DNA from: Lineus longissimus
Lineage: Eukaryota; Nemertea; Pilidiophora; Heteronemertea; Lineidae
Assembly: GCF_910592395.1 (NCBI RefSeq)
Contig: NC_088309.1
Coordinates: 20,958,599 to 21,022,598, forward strand
Direction of reading: 5' to 3'
DNA length: 64,000 bases
Shown piece by piece: positions 48,001 to 60,925 of the stretch. The position numbers and the translations under genes were made by a program. Each line of letters begins with the position of its first letter. Position 1 is the stretch's first letter. A model generated the notes under the pieces. The model was not told the origin of the DNA. It saw only the letters and a program-made list of their open reading frames with translations, and searched no databases.

Positions 48001-49622
48001 TTGTGCGTGTGTGCCATGGGTATTGAGACCAACGAGTTTGTCCCCCTACTGGTTCCTCCAAGCCCATAGGATAGGGATATCATTTTGAACAACTTGGATA
48101 ATGCAATGATATGGGCATACCTGTTTTTGATACTCGACTTGGTGTTGCAGTTTTTCGGCTCAGTTCCTAGAGGATTAAACCAGAGATCTGTTGCAGTGCA
48201 ATTACAATCAACTAAAGCTACCTGCAGAACATGCGAGGAATTAGACTTCCTAATTCTTCACATCCTTCAAATGTCCAAATGTATTGGACCAATCCAGCTA
48301 ATCCATACTTCTCTGAATGAAAAGGCCTCATGGTAGGCCCCCCACATACAACACAGAAAAATGCGAACTCGAAAAATCTCTCAGCTAGAGGTCTAGTGTT
48401 CTGTGTCAACTTTTGCTCCCAAATAGTTCAAATTTCTCTCCAGCAGATTCTTCTTTAGCCAAAGTGTGAGACTTGCCTCCCATGACATTGAATAAATGAC
48501 GCATAACACTTTTTGGAACAAATAGAAGTTTAATTTTTAGTCCAGAAAAATAGTTCACAGTAAGTTGTTGATTTATCACCTCAAGTATTATGACACCTGC
48601 ACAACATAGACTAAGAGGATTTGTATTGAATAGTGCTGCACGAAGAGACAAGTGACCTTGGTGACATCAACTCTCTCTGACATGGTTGCACAGCATGGTG
48701 TAACAACGTTTTTTTCTTGTCACAATTATGTCATCTTTGATTCGTGTTTACGTCATTTCCTATTCATTCGTTCATCAGTGGCGAAATCGTGACATAACAT
48801 GATATGACGCATGGTCAGCAAGATGTCATATTTTATGGTATCAGTCTACAGCCTTTCCAGATATTCATGATCAGTTTCCTCTCTTCCAACACTCTTCAAC
48901 AATTCCAACTAGAGATCCGAAGTAGAATCCATTGCAAACCCATTCAAGTTTACAACCATTTTGTACACAATTTAAGAGAAACTCCATAATAATACTACGC
49001 AATTAAGAAAAGAGTCTATCAAGTATATCACAGGTATGCTTCACGAAAGTGCAACAGATCAATGTTTTTTTCAGTGTCCAACACGTTTCCACTCGTCTTA
49101 CCAGTAGTTTCTCATATCCAAGTTATATAAAGAATACTTCCCCGGACAGCCCAATAAGGACACTTTCACATCCTGGTCATATACCTCCCCGGACGACCCC
49201 AAATGACATTGTCACATCCGAGTCATAATACCTCCCAAGACAACCAAATGACCGTTTCATAATGAAGTTGTATACCTCCCTGGATTCTTATGCCTCCCAA
49301 TGCCAAGGGTACTGTCTCCCCTAGATTAACACAACACCAGTGTCAATCAATTTCTTTACCCCACTTGGTATGACGATTTACCTCTGAAACCATGACATGA
49401 TTCTTCTAATTATTAAGAGGTTAGCAATACTGATGGTCTCATTATGTCATTGGGTTGTCTGGAGACAATATCATCTGGTAGTCATGCAATATATGAATCA
49501 GATGTGACGGTGAATCTTCCGTTATGACCTTTGACTGTCTAAAGTAGACCAGCACGTGATGAAACATCTCATGATAACTGTAAGGCAATAATACCAATGA
49601 GGTAGTGGCTAATTGAATTCGC
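48001..49622. other. Intergenic region between converging genes
   Basis: UBE2Q (plus) and the unknown gene (minus) converge here. At about 49130-49290 there is a degenerate tandem repeat of roughly 47 bp with the motif ACCTCCCCGGACGACCC, about three copies. No gene is visible. Confidence 0.5.
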
Positions 49623-49957
49623 TTTATTAGGGGCGCAGTCATAAACCTTTTCAGGCTTCATGAGGAGGCTAGTTTTACACCAAAAAAACAACCAACGATG
49701 TGTGCAACAAATCATGTCTTGATAGAGATCCAATGCGTCTTTATGTCATGACATCATATGCTTGCCTTGTCAGTTCATTCTGCCCGATGACACGAGTGAC
49801 GTCATAACGTCATCAGCAGTTAGCTTTCTCATTACGATGTTCGCACAGGCCTTGAAAGGTATATGCCTTGCTGCACCATCTATAGGGATTCATCAAAGGT
49901 CCGCTACCTCATTGTCTCATTGGCAATCTTTGGAGACGCCTGGAAACCCATTCATGT
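49623..49957 (-). other. 3'UTR of the unknown minus-strand gene
   Basis: Minus-strand AATAAA at 49628-49623, 330 nt past the stop codon at 49958. Confidence 0.6.
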
Positions 49958-52900
49958 TCAGTACTCCAGTTTATCCACATCTTTCGGTTCCCGGTCGATG
50001 GGTTCCTGAGAAAGGGCAACAGACGGGTTGGTACTTGCTACGTCTACATTCACATGGGTGGGTCCTCGGCCCCGTTTGTCTCTTGTGTCGGGATCAGAAC
50101 TGAGAATGAGTTCTTCATCGTCAGACGTTTTTGACACTGGAAAAGAAATAGTTGTAGTGTTCACCCTTATGATAAAATGGTGGTAAAAGAATTATAAGGA
50201 ATCTTTAAGGGTCGTTTACTCAGACAGTAAGTAACTTTCATTAAATATAAATTGCCTCCGCTAATATAAGGCCCAACAATGTCCAATATTTAGTTAACAC
50301 TTTCTATTATTCTGTTCTCACATTTTGCACTTATAACTAAAACATATTTCTTTAGTTTGTGCCACCACCCAGAGATGGCCAAGTTGTGAAACTCCATGGA
50401 AGCACAATTCATTCACATCTCAGAATACGAATCCTGTCACAGGCCTAATCATGTTCAAAGACACAAGGATCAGCCTAGACCTCCTACTTCAGCCACCAAG
50501 GAAAAGACAAGATATCATTAGTTAACTTCGATTACCTTTATCCTTGCTAGCCTTACTAGCCCTAGACGAAGATCTTGAACCCTTCGCTGAAGATTTTTTT
50601 GAGCTGGCAGATTTTGAATCCCTTTTCACACTCGCAGCACTTTGAGGTTTTCCACTCATTTCATTTGACTCTTGAGCATATCCCACTTCTTTTTCTTTTT
50701 TTAGAGTTTTCTCTTTTTCCTTTCTTTCATCTTCTTCGTTCTTTTTTCTTTCCTCCTCTTCCTTCTTTCTCTTATTGGCTGAGACGTTTTTGGTACTGGT
50801 CCCTCTTGAGTCTTTCTGGGAATCGTTCTGTGGCTCTCTGAAATGAGACATTGTAGACAGGATTACAAAATTGTCCTACAACACCAACCACACCTGCCAC
50901 AGACTGACTCAAAAACTGGTCTTTGAAATTTTCCTTTTGTCAGCTTAAGACAGATAATAGATCACATGGAAATGGTTCGAAACTAATAATTCTTACTCTT
51001 CCTGTTTATCAGATCCCTCATCTTTTTCGAGACGACCTCCAGCAGTCCGTGCTCGCTGACCCTGCGATCTTTCTCTATCTCGATAATAGTCATCTGACGT
51101 CAATCGGCGCGGAGTGCGAATAAATCGGTCATACTGCTGGTATTCCTTATCAGTGTGAAAGCCTGTAAATATGAGGTGAGATATTACGCGGCCCTGACTT
51201 CATATCCACATTCCTCTATTTCTTACAATATACCATGACAACACCTTGGGTGTCCAGCGGTTTTTACGTAATATCTGCTGCGGTGCCTGCAATTAATTCC
51301 TCCCAAAGTCACAAATTCAAGGAAAATGCCTGGGTTTTGGATCAGCCCATCAGATGGGATGGCATTTCCCCCATTGCTCCCCTCTAGCTATGGCCCTGAA
51401 CACAATTCCTCTCTTGAATACTCACCTCTATTTTTCTCCCTTCTCAAAAGATCAAGATACTGCCTCTGTTTTAGAGACTTCATGTCTGTTAAACTATAAA
51501 CATGGGCGGTACTCCACAAATACAACCGCTGTCCAAACGAGAGCTCAGGATGGTGGAGATAGTAATTGTTTTCAATGGACCGTGGACCTCTCGACCTCCG
51601 GCCACTAGGGGTGGTGCTAGGGCGCTGGTGCTCAAGGCTGTAGAATATGGGATCTGTTGGCTGCCGGCATGATGCATGACGATAGGCATTGACAGACGAT
51701 TCTGAAAAATATCAATTTTGACAATTTGACTGTTTTTGACAAAAATAATAACACTAGGCATACGAGTATAATGTTCTTTGTTGAGTGATAATCTAAATCA
51801 TGTCTATCTTGGATACTTCTTACTTGACTGCTCTTAAAAAGCAAAAAAAATTAACTTTTCTAAACTATAAGATAATATTTAGTTCTCTCCGAAATCCAAA
51901 GATACCAAAACTTTGTTGGTGATCTTTCTGCTGATTTGTATCGAAAAACTGACCACAAGGTTTCCATGGCGGTCGCTGCCGCTTGTTCCTCCAATCAATG
52001 TGTGGCTGCGTCTCGGGTTCAAAATATGGAGATTGTGAGTTCAAGCAGGGATTGTGCCCTTCTCGGTTCAGATTACTATGAGCTGGGAAAAGAAGAAGAA
52101 GTGTTAAAAAAAGCTTACAAAAACATCTTTAATTGTATCCAACATAATTTTCATCAATAAAACTTCGTCGAGTATCATGACAAGTGTCAGGTTGATGCCC
52201 CTGAATAGCCAGTGCAGAACAATTGCATCCTGGATCCTATAAGGAGGATCCTATAAGGAGGATCCTATAAGGAGGATCCTATAAGGAGGATCCTATAAGG
52301 AGGATCCTATAAGGAGGATCCTATAAGGAGGATCCTATAAGGAGGATCCTATAAGGAGGATCCTATAAGGAGGATCCTATAAGGAGGATCCTATAAGGAG
52401 GATCCTATAAGGAGGATCCTATAAGGAGGATCCTATAAGGAGGATCCTATAAGGAAATCTGGGCTTGATGTTTGCCTTATCCAGTGCCACACTCAGCCTC
52501 CTCCAAGGCTTTTGCCGACTTACCAAAATGTCTGTCCGGGTTTATTTCTAGCTCACCAAACTCACTGAAATGGGATGAATCAAAAACAGTTTAAATCAAA
52601 TTCCCTGTAGAATGAGTAGTACCTGAAATTGGCTGTACTTCAACTAAAAATGTCTGAATATGAATTTTTTTTCATTGAGGGTGCCTCAGTCAGGTTTTCA
52701 TATTCTCCATCACTTGCAATCAGCTATAAGGGAAGATTGTATTTTCTCATTCTGAGCAAAACAGAGCAATGAACTGACTGAAGGTACTGCGGCTGTAAAT
52801 ATTGTTGATTATGAATGCAGATCAGGTTAAGTGTAAGAATGGAGAATACCTTTACACACTTTTCTGTTAAGAATTTCCAACAGCTGGAAAGAGGAGCTCG

Positions 52901-55900
52901 CTCTTTGATAAAGAGATAGTGAATATCAACACTATCATGCACTAACCAAGGGAACTAATATTTTACAGACAGCAAGGTCAGAGTTTAGCCTCATGAACAT
53001 TTTTATAACGCAAGCAAACTACCACCTTCCCCAAATCCTGTGTATCTAGCTGTATACTGATATTAAATACCACCACAAACGAATGTCTAAAAAATAAATC
53101 ATATTATGAAATGTGTGACAGAATGTTCATCATTTCGTAATCTATATATAAGATGGGAGTTATGATTTTAAGAACATTTAACATGTTAAAGGTTACGCTT
53201 CAAGTTTATACTTATGCTGCATTTCATGGGTCACGCCTTAGGAGTTGGGTTTTTTTAGGACAGCACGTCAGTCCCAAGGTGTCCTTTTAGAGAGGTTTGA
53301 CTGTACAGCGAGTGATAGAAAGATGTAAGAATGGTCATGCAAAGTGAAATGTGATGTGTGTGACTGTTACGACAAACCTAAAGCAGTTACCTTTCGTCTG
53401 ATATGCTGGTACTTCTGTTCATGGAAAAAAAACACTGTTTATATGCGCTCAGAAGAGACATGATGAAAAAGTTGACAGGGACTATAAACAACAGTTTTCT
53501 TTATCTGGCGCACAGAGACTGATCACGATGGTATCATACAAGGTGAGTGCACCATGTTAGACAGATGTCATTCATTTTTTCCATACAGCAGATGATGAAG
53601 AGGATATAAGTTGTAAGGTGTTGGGTAAGACAACTGTAATGATAAAGATGCAATCTGGAACTCTTTCTATACGTGATTTGTAAAGTCTTATGTTCTCTAC
53701 TCATTCCAGGTGTCATTTTACTCACAAGAAAATCACGGTGAAATCTAATGCGCCTGAATTCTCCTTTAACCCTCTTAATAGCAACAGTTTAAAACAGTAT
53801 ACTGTGTATTTCTTTAAGCCAGTTTCATCTTTATGGAGCTTTTTGTCATCAACCACAAATGGGTTAAGGAATTAATACCGCACTGGCAGTAAATGAAAAG
53901 TCTAAGGATAATGGATGATCTGCTATTGAAACTTACTTCGCCAATGACCCTTTAGAGAGTGCACTCTGACCTCTCAAGCGAGAATTATTCTGAAAAGGAA
54001 ATTAAAATGGAATTCAGATATTTCGCGAAACACTAGAGCTAACCAGTTTATTAATAGGCAAGTGTCCCCGAATGCCGATTTGGTGCCAAAATGAGCTATT
54101 TTGCCTGGACACATAAGATTTAGCGAGATATTTAGGGGAGACAAACAGGTATGAATCGTTAAATTGAGAGAGGTTCGAAAGAGATAGGTTCCAACAAATC
54201 GGGTGCAACGGTGCACTGCCTACATTGCAATGAACAGTCCCTCGCTTAACGTGCTAATTAAGCTGTTTAGCTGATTCATAATCATAATCATTAACACTGG
54301 CAGAAGTTTCTCACCTTTTTTCGGTTATTGAGTAGTATCATACTGGTGCTGCTATTACCTACATCATAAACCATTGCTACAGGACTATCTCTCGGCCACG
54401 GATTACCATTGTACGGCTCTCTGAAATCATGTGAAGTTGACATCAAGTGAATGTGGTTCAATATTGCGGCTTTACACAACACCATAGTACCATGGCAGCT
54501 GAACTGCCGAAGCAGGTAATCACATTTGTCAAGTTTTAGTAGACACAGAAAACAGACCAACTCATTTCTCTCCGTGTCTCATTGCAAATCACAGCTTACT
54601 TAATGAATATTTTGTTTGGGAACACTGAGCTTTGGGGTACACCGAAAAAGTACTTTAATCCATTTGCTGTCAATGTTAACCTTTGACGGGTTAAGATGCT
54701 TGACTTAATCAAGCTGAACTAAAAGCCGAACAAAAAACACATCAACATTACAACAGCCATGCATCGGACACACTCTAACCTACATCCTTCCACCAAAAAT
54801 TGAGCAGAGCAAATGATATATGTACTCTTTACTGTGACATTTTTGCTGTGAGATGTTACAGTATAGACCTTTAACAGCAGAATAGCGTGGACAGGCTGCT
54901 AACTATCAAAGGGACCATCAACAACTCAAGCAAACAGTATGATTCATTTTTTTAATTTTTGTTTCACCAAAACTACAATTTTCCTTCTTTTTTGGATGGT
55001 CCCTAAGAATACCCACACATCGACCCCTAATTAGCAGTACAACATTTATAATTCTACCAGAAATACATACTTGAGACACGATTGCTTTTTTCTGGTTCGA
55101 CTCGAGACTCTAAATAAATTATTCAGAGAAATCAATGAAGTTAGAGCGGGTACAATCGCTCGTCATAAATCTAAATGGGCACTATTAAAACACATGAATA
55201 GAAGTGATTGATCGATTTGAAACAACACTGATGTGGTTGAGTCTGATAGGTATGCTGGGCTATTACCATGGATCAAAACTGATGTATGGAAATACAATGT
55301 ACTGTTATTCAAATGAAGGTGGCACATTGTAGCGATAAAGCTTTGCTTAAAGTTTAATGAGTTATTCCACACGTTTAATGAGTTATATGCACTCTGTAAT
55401 TAAAAAAAACAACTTTTGAGATTCTGAAAAATCTTCAGGGATATTTATTTTTGCTGAAAAACCTATAGGCCTAAGTGTTCTGAATTGTGTTGGCCTAAAA
55501 ACCTTTAAAAGGTTTTCCAAACGCTCAAAAGCTTTTATTTCTGAGAGTCTATAATATAGCTGAACCATTCGAAAAACATCATTAAGAATGGACTAAAATA
55601 AGTTCAGTCAATCAACCAACATCGATTTTTCTTTATGACTGACAAAGGACTGGAACTAAGGACTCATAAAGTTTTAAAATGAAAACATTAATTAAAGCAG
55701 GGGCACGTTAAGTCCAAATGGGACGGCACAGTTAAAGTGGGCTGCCCATATTATGACCTAAAAGAAAGTAAATATGATTTGAATAAGAACGGCCAATACT
55801 GGAAGTCTTATTCAGGTAAAGCAAGCCTACTGGCATAGGCCTGTGTTTATATGTTTTGTTTGGTCTACAACGGGATTAGCTTGACTGTACACATTGATAT

Positions 55901-57695
55901 AAGACAGTCCTCAGGTCTTTCTTGCACAGCGAATCAAGACATGTGCCTATAGGTTAAACGACCTGCTGCTAGTAGGCTGGCAACAATAATTGAACAGTCT
56001 ACTAGGCCTGATTCTAATCAAGTCTTGCAGACACGAGAAAACTATGCTTTGCCCATTGTTGGGGTTTAAAAATTATAAGTTTTTGCTGTTGGTAGAAGGC
56101 TGAAGTATCTTGTATCATTAGAATTTAGATGCATACCACAGTGTGTACCAGCAGCTGGGTTTGAGCAAGGACTCAAACTTTACCAGGCCATTTCCCCTTT
56201 AAATTTAACATAATTCCTTTAATACCAAAGCACGACAAAATATCCATAAGTTTAAACACTAGGATATTAAAATAATAAAATAACAAAAATAATTCAATTC
56301 ATAGGTTGCAATTACTTGTTATTCACTTCCTCGGGCGAATCACCTTATGTTTGCAAAGATAACAAACTGCATAGCTCGTGTATAAATAAAGTAGCTGAGA
56401 AATAAATCCCATAACACGAAAAACATGAGTAGCCCATTTTATATAGTCCTTTTTTGGCACAATCTATATTATACACGAAAATATTACTACTTAAAGTATG
56501 TTTTTTACCCTTGATTAGCGTGTACAGAACTCTTGCCATGGGGCAACACAAACTTACAGATTTCATTGCACTGAATAGGTTTTTACACACCAAAATGCCC
56601 AAAAGATATTTAAGACGTATTAGAACATGTGTAGGAGAACTACCGACAAAACCTTGACAACTGAACATATCATTCAATTTGGAAAATACATGTTAGCGCC
56701 TTGTTTTTTATTACCGAGCTGATAACTGAAAATATCTCGAACTAAAGAAAGACACAGATCGTGGACATAGCAGGCTGCTCATGCTGTACAGTAGAACCTC
56801 GTTATTAAGGACACCCTTTAGAAGTACAAGTAATATCCTTAATAGAGAGGTGTCCTGAGAGGTCAAATTGAGTGGAAGCAACCAATTTGGGACCAGAACT
56901 AGTGTCCTTAACATAGAGCCTTTTCGTTACCGAGAGGTGTCTGTCGTCCGATTTAGCCAGTCATATTCAACTCAACCCAAAAAACTTATCATGAAATAAA
57001 GCCTGCTATCCAGCACCCTGCTATTTTATCATAATGGAATCTGTCAAATAAATTCAAACAGCTTGAACTTATAATAACCCCAAATATGAAAGATACCCCA
57101 TTCAATTCGTTTATAAAGAAATTCTGAGGTCTCAATCCTTTTCAAAAAAAGTGAGAGTAATGGATAGAAAGATTTGAATGCTTCCAACTAGCAGGTAGGC
57201 CTTTACTTGATATGCATGATAGAAAGCTTTAATACACATTGCCAGTGAGCACAGTTGGAAACCAAAGCACCCTATGCCTTTGCAGGCTTGACAATTAATC
57301 CTTTCACAGGATGCTCTTACTCCCACAGTTAAAGAGTTCATAAATATGAAGGGTTTGCATGACTCAAGTGAACTTTTCCTTTGGTAGGCATGGCTTACTC
57401 CCTCTATAAAAAGCTCGGTCCTTTCAAAATTATTTGAAATCTGAACATGAATTAAGATTTTCCAATGATAACATGAACTTATAAATAGGGATGCTGTTTT
57501 TCTATTGCAAATTCGGAGACACATCTTATTTCAAGTTTTGACTCTCTTCTATGATACTGAAATTAAAACTAGAAAAATGTCTTACTTTTTGTGGATCTTT
57601 TCAATTTCAACTGATGTAGCATCAGGTGCTATTGGTGTGGACTTTTGGTTGAGTCCCGTTGAGTGGAAGAGAACACCAGGGGACAAACTCGTCAT
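49958..57695 (-). CDS. Unrecognised charged protein, 423 aa, nine coding exons
   Basis: Exons (minus): 57695-57586, 55109-55071, 54420-54315, 53989-53937, 52564-52524, 51701-51426, 51162-50997, 50837-50536, 50136-49958. Every junction has a GT donor and pyrimidine-AG acceptor, the phases chain without error and the total is 1272 nt, so the model is strong although I cannot name the family. The ATG exon opens after TTTCATTTCAG; a 5-codon upstream ORF (57721-57704) precedes the start. There is no signal peptide or membrane span. The middle third is the most protein-like, with PELSFGQRLYLW and SLTDMKSLKQRQYLDLLRRE, then DKEYQQYDRFIRTPRR. The tail is a K/E-rich helix (KRKKEEEERKKNEEDE) and a Ser/Lys-rich low-complexity stretch. 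The layout is like many ciliary or cytoskeletal proteins, but that is only a guess. Confidence 0.8.
52232..52455. repeat. Sixteen identical copies of a 14-bp unit
   Basis: The unit GGATCCTATAAGGA repeats exactly 16 times without a single change, in intron 5 of the unknown minus-strand gene. Perfect homogeneity points to very recent expansion; copy number is likely to vary between individuals. Confidence 0.97.
53255..53306. mobile_element. 3' fragment of the TA-flanked MITE family
   Basis: GGTGTCCTTTTAGAGAGGTTTGACTG followed by TA matches, with drift, the 3' terminus of the family, in intron 4 of the unknown gene. Confidence 0.45.
56787..56943. mobile_element. TA-flanked MITE family, 3'-truncated copy
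   Basis: Starts TA-CAGTAGAACCTCGTTATTAAG and keeps the interior AATAGAGAGGTGTCC motif; the right end is lost. It lies in intron 1 of the unknown gene. Confidence 0.65.
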
Positions 57696-58354
57696 TTTTT
57701 ATATTTATCCAAAGATACTCATGAGAAAAAGCCCTGAAATGAAAGGAAGAATTAGAGTTCCTTTAAACATAATAGGTATCAATAATATATTTATACAACA
57801 GTATGACTTAAGGATCACCATTTACGCTCAAACTTGACATCCTTAACAAATTAGAACTGCTTCAAAATGAAGTGAATGCCCATTTAAAACCTAGGAGGCT
57901 GTTCTCTTAAAAACCAAGAACAGACTCCCATCCTTAAATTGGCATTCACTTGGTTTTGAAAGAGTATGATTTAAAGTTCTAGCCAAAGTCAACCCTTTAA
58001 ATACATTTAAGTAGTCTCCAGTACCTGTTGCTACTGTTAACAATAGTCCATCTGTGTATCTTTTCGCTTGATGATCCCCTAATGGAATGCATTGCATGCT
58101 GCGAGCCATCAATTTGTGCTCGGAAGTAGAAATTATTGATCTCAAGAAGTGATCAATGTGGTAAATAAATCTCTTGAAGGTGATCGATGCCACCATTCAA
58201 TTTCAAACTAATGTTTGCTTTCCCACAGCACATCTCTGTTAGGCTACTTCCAGTGAGTTGATCAGTGAAATTGAATATGTCAATAAGGAACAGAATGCAA
58301 TCAATCACAAGATGATACTGAAAATTCAGATGAGAGGACTCCGTGCAAAAGTGG

Positions 58355-58511
58355 TTAAGTTGAACCTCTCTATCAAGGACACCCTTGTGACTAACAAATG
58401 CTGTCCTTAATTGAGTGGTGTCCTGCTTACCAATTTGGGACCAAATGCAGTGTCCTTAATAGAGGTGGTGTCCTTAGAAGAGAGGTGTCCGCTAAGGGAG
58501 GTTCCACTGTA
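58355..58511. mobile_element. TA-flanked MITE family, nearly complete copy
   Basis: Begins near TTGAACCTCTCTATCAAGG and ends GGGAGGTTCCACTG-TA. It lies in the leader intron of the unknown gene. Confidence 0.65.
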
Positions 58512-58957
58512 TAATAGCATAGGCGAGAGAGGAATGATTGTCACCCTGGAACTTAGATCCCCATATGATAGTTTGGGATTTGACACACCACTGATGCTAC
58601 CAACCCTGACAAAAAAGCCTTAACCCATGTTCACCTCTTGACAAATACAATCAAGTTTATGGCAGAACTAATGATATCAACGTAATGCAATTGTTAGTAT
58701 TCAAGTAGTGCAGGCCTATGACTTCCCAACTTAAATGGTAGGAGTTTTGTTACTATCATCTTTTGTATAAAGAAGAGTAGTGATAACCATTTATACTATT
58801 ACTACTGTTTGATTGTCAGGCATGAGCAATATAAGGCAATTTGAGTGAACTGGTCCGATTAAGTAGGCCAATTATCATGATTGACTACATTCAAAAATGT
58901 ATTAAGCTTACCTTATCTATTTGATTATTTAAGTCTAGCTTGATTTGATACATGTGG

Positions 58958-59170
58958 TCAGAGGTGTAGTTAGTGGGGGGGGGGGGGGGGGGGGGCAGGG
59001 GGCAAAAGAATGGGTTAGCAAGACCAAATTCTTGACAGATGGCAGGGTGCAAAATACTTCAAAGAAGTCACCAGAAGTGTGTTTTTGATAATAATTTTTG
59101 GGGAAAGATTGCAACTTGATGCATTGAATTTGTGCAGAGAATGGGTCAGCAAGACCAAATTCTTGACAGC
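58958..59170. mobile_element. Possible hAT-like fragment with a G21 tract and an internal direct repeat
   Basis: TCAGAGGTGTAGTTAGT leads into an unbroken run of 21 G (58975-58995). AATGGGTTAGCAAGACC...TTCTTGACAG at 59010-59039 recurs at about 59139-59168. The opening sequence resembles hAT-type termini, but no matching right end is seen. Confidence 0.4.
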
Positions 59171-59539
59171 CATGACCTTATATTCTTAAGTAATTACTGA
59201 AGCAATCTTAAATCGGTGAAACGAGAGTATTTTTGCTATGGTGAAAAACCATTTGAAGGTTTAAGGGCTAACTAAATTAAATGCCCAGATTTGGTAACGG
59301 ACTGGGTATGCGCTCCCGACCCTCGCCAAGATACAACGGCATTACCCCTTCTAACTTAAGGTAGCCTATGGTTAGAATTTTTTCTCTGTTAAAGCCTAGT
59401 ATGTGGCCTAGCTGCATAATCTGATAATGCATATACTGACTAGCTACTGAATTAGCACAGGCGAATGTCCGAATAGCGAGGAAACGACCAGGTCCTACAT
59501 ATCGTCGAAAAACCAAAAAGAAAACGTCAAAATACTCAC

Positions 59540-59640
59540 CAATTAATCCTACCCTCGTGCTAGCGATACTCTAAAACCTGTCACAAATGGTACTGAAGCC
59601 CGGTACTGAAGCCACCCTTTAGTGTATCACCAGCAACAAA
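59540..59640 (-). other. Probable non-coding first exon of the unknown minus-strand gene
   Basis: A consensus donor (AATTG|GTGAGT) ends an exon at 59540 on the minus strand. No ATG in its last 60 nt. It would splice to the acceptor at 57735-57734. The 5' limit is a guess; CCAAT and GC-richer sequence near 59680-59700 could be the promoter. Confidence 0.5.
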
Positions 59641-60240
59641 CGAGTCGGTGGTGACAGAACGAATCCATTGACCAATAGGCGCTGAAGGCGGGAAAACAGG
59701 ACCACATGGCAAGAGTAACGAATTCGACCACGCATTGCGCTGACCGTGCTGACATCACACAGATACCTCTTGAACCAATTTCTATCGAGCGTCAGTGAGC
59801 AATAATCTTTCGTTTGCGAGGCACTTTGCGTGACACGTCAGACCTATGTCACAAAGATAGACAGGTTCGGCCCGATAACGCCCGATAAAAGTTGGTTCAG
59901 GCAAAAAAGGTTGACTAAAATTGATAGCTATAGAAAAGTCGCGAGATACCGTTATAATTTGATTTTATAATGTCATAGAGACGTGCTGAAAATATTCTGA
60001 TTTCCAGTTGATTTTTAAATCAACTCGAAATCTGAATATATTTATATTCATATATAAAAACATCATGATTAACGCAACCTGGGGCTGATATTCGACGTTG
60101 ATAATGCATCCTACCGCCAAGATTCATGAGATATGAAAAAATGATAAATATGATAAATAGCCTAGGAAAAGGGATAAATGTGATAACATATTAAGACACC
60201 TCGCGGGGGTATCCACATTCGTAGCTTTTGCCTCACAGCA
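59641..60240. promoter_or_regulatory. Region between two divergent genes
   Basis: It holds the promoters of the unknown gene (left) and the secreted-peptide gene (right). GC-richer near 59580-59900, then AT-rich. An imperfect inverted repeat around 59996-60040 (CTGATTTCCAGTTGATTT / AAATCAACTCGAAATCTGAA) may form a hairpin. Confidence 0.35.
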
Positions 60241-60267
60241 GCAACTTCTCATCAAATAGCTTCCAGT

Positions 60268-60925
60268 ATGGTAAGTTTCTTGTACTATACCTTTCCATTA
60301 AAACACGTCTTATATTAGATTTTGAATAAATCCTTTGTCCCTTAATATAGTGCCAATTCACGACATATTTGGTCGGAGGAATTTTCTTTGACTGTGTGGT
60401 AGGAGAATCTGTCACAGGACAGAGTTTCTATTGAACCATAGCTTAATTCGTCACCATGCAGGTACACCTTAGGTCTATGTTGTGGGTCAGCTAATTGTTA
60501 AGATATTTTTCTCGGTCATTTACCATTTTCCAGCTTCGTGCTGCATTCACTCTGCTCGTCCTGTTGTCCGTTTGTGGTACCATGGCCGATTCTACAGTGG
60601 ATACCAGTAAGTCATGCTCATGTACCTTAACTGCAAGTTGGAAGATTGGAACTTTGTATTTCGTTATTGCAAGTTGTAAAAAAGCTTCGAACCTTGTTTG
60701 TGCAATTCTCAGCTGACCTAATAAAAGTGAGAAAAAAGGTAACAACAATACATGATATTGTCCTCTAATACAATATTAGATAAAACATTATTCTGCATAC
60801 TTTAAGACTCCAAATGTGACTAACTTCCTCAATCCTCATAGTTCAGTCTCAAACATTTTTTTTTCTGATTACAGACGTGGTCCGCGGACAGCGATTTGAT
60901 AAGTTATTGTCCCGAGGCAGGCGAG
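60268..60925 (+). CDS. First exons of a small secreted peptide precursor (3' end not found)
   Basis: Exons: ..60270 (ATG 60268-60270 is the last codon of the exon, then GTAAGT), 60534-60606 and 60875-60925. Junctions are consensus: ATG|GTAAGT, CATTTTCCAG|CTT, A|GTAAGT, TGATTACAG|AC, G|GTAAGT. The joined protein starts with a clear signal peptide (MLRAAFTLLVLLSVCGTMA, cut probably before DSTVD). It then runs NVVRGQRFDKLLSRGRR, with basic sites typical of prohormone processing or of small cationic peptides. The last donor shows that more exons follow, but none could be placed before the 42-bp array, which may lie in the next intron. A neuropeptide or antimicrobial-type precursor is plausible; the mature part is not visible. 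Confidence 0.65.

Noticed and set aside
52232-52455. CRISPR array or Shine-Dalgarno series
   Set aside because: The unit repeats without spacers, and the genome is eukaryotic, so AAGGAGG has no ribosome-binding meaning.
57505-57837. 110-codon plus-strand frame
   Set aside because: It overlaps, on the opposite strand, the first coding exon of the unknown gene, which has splice sites and consistent phase.
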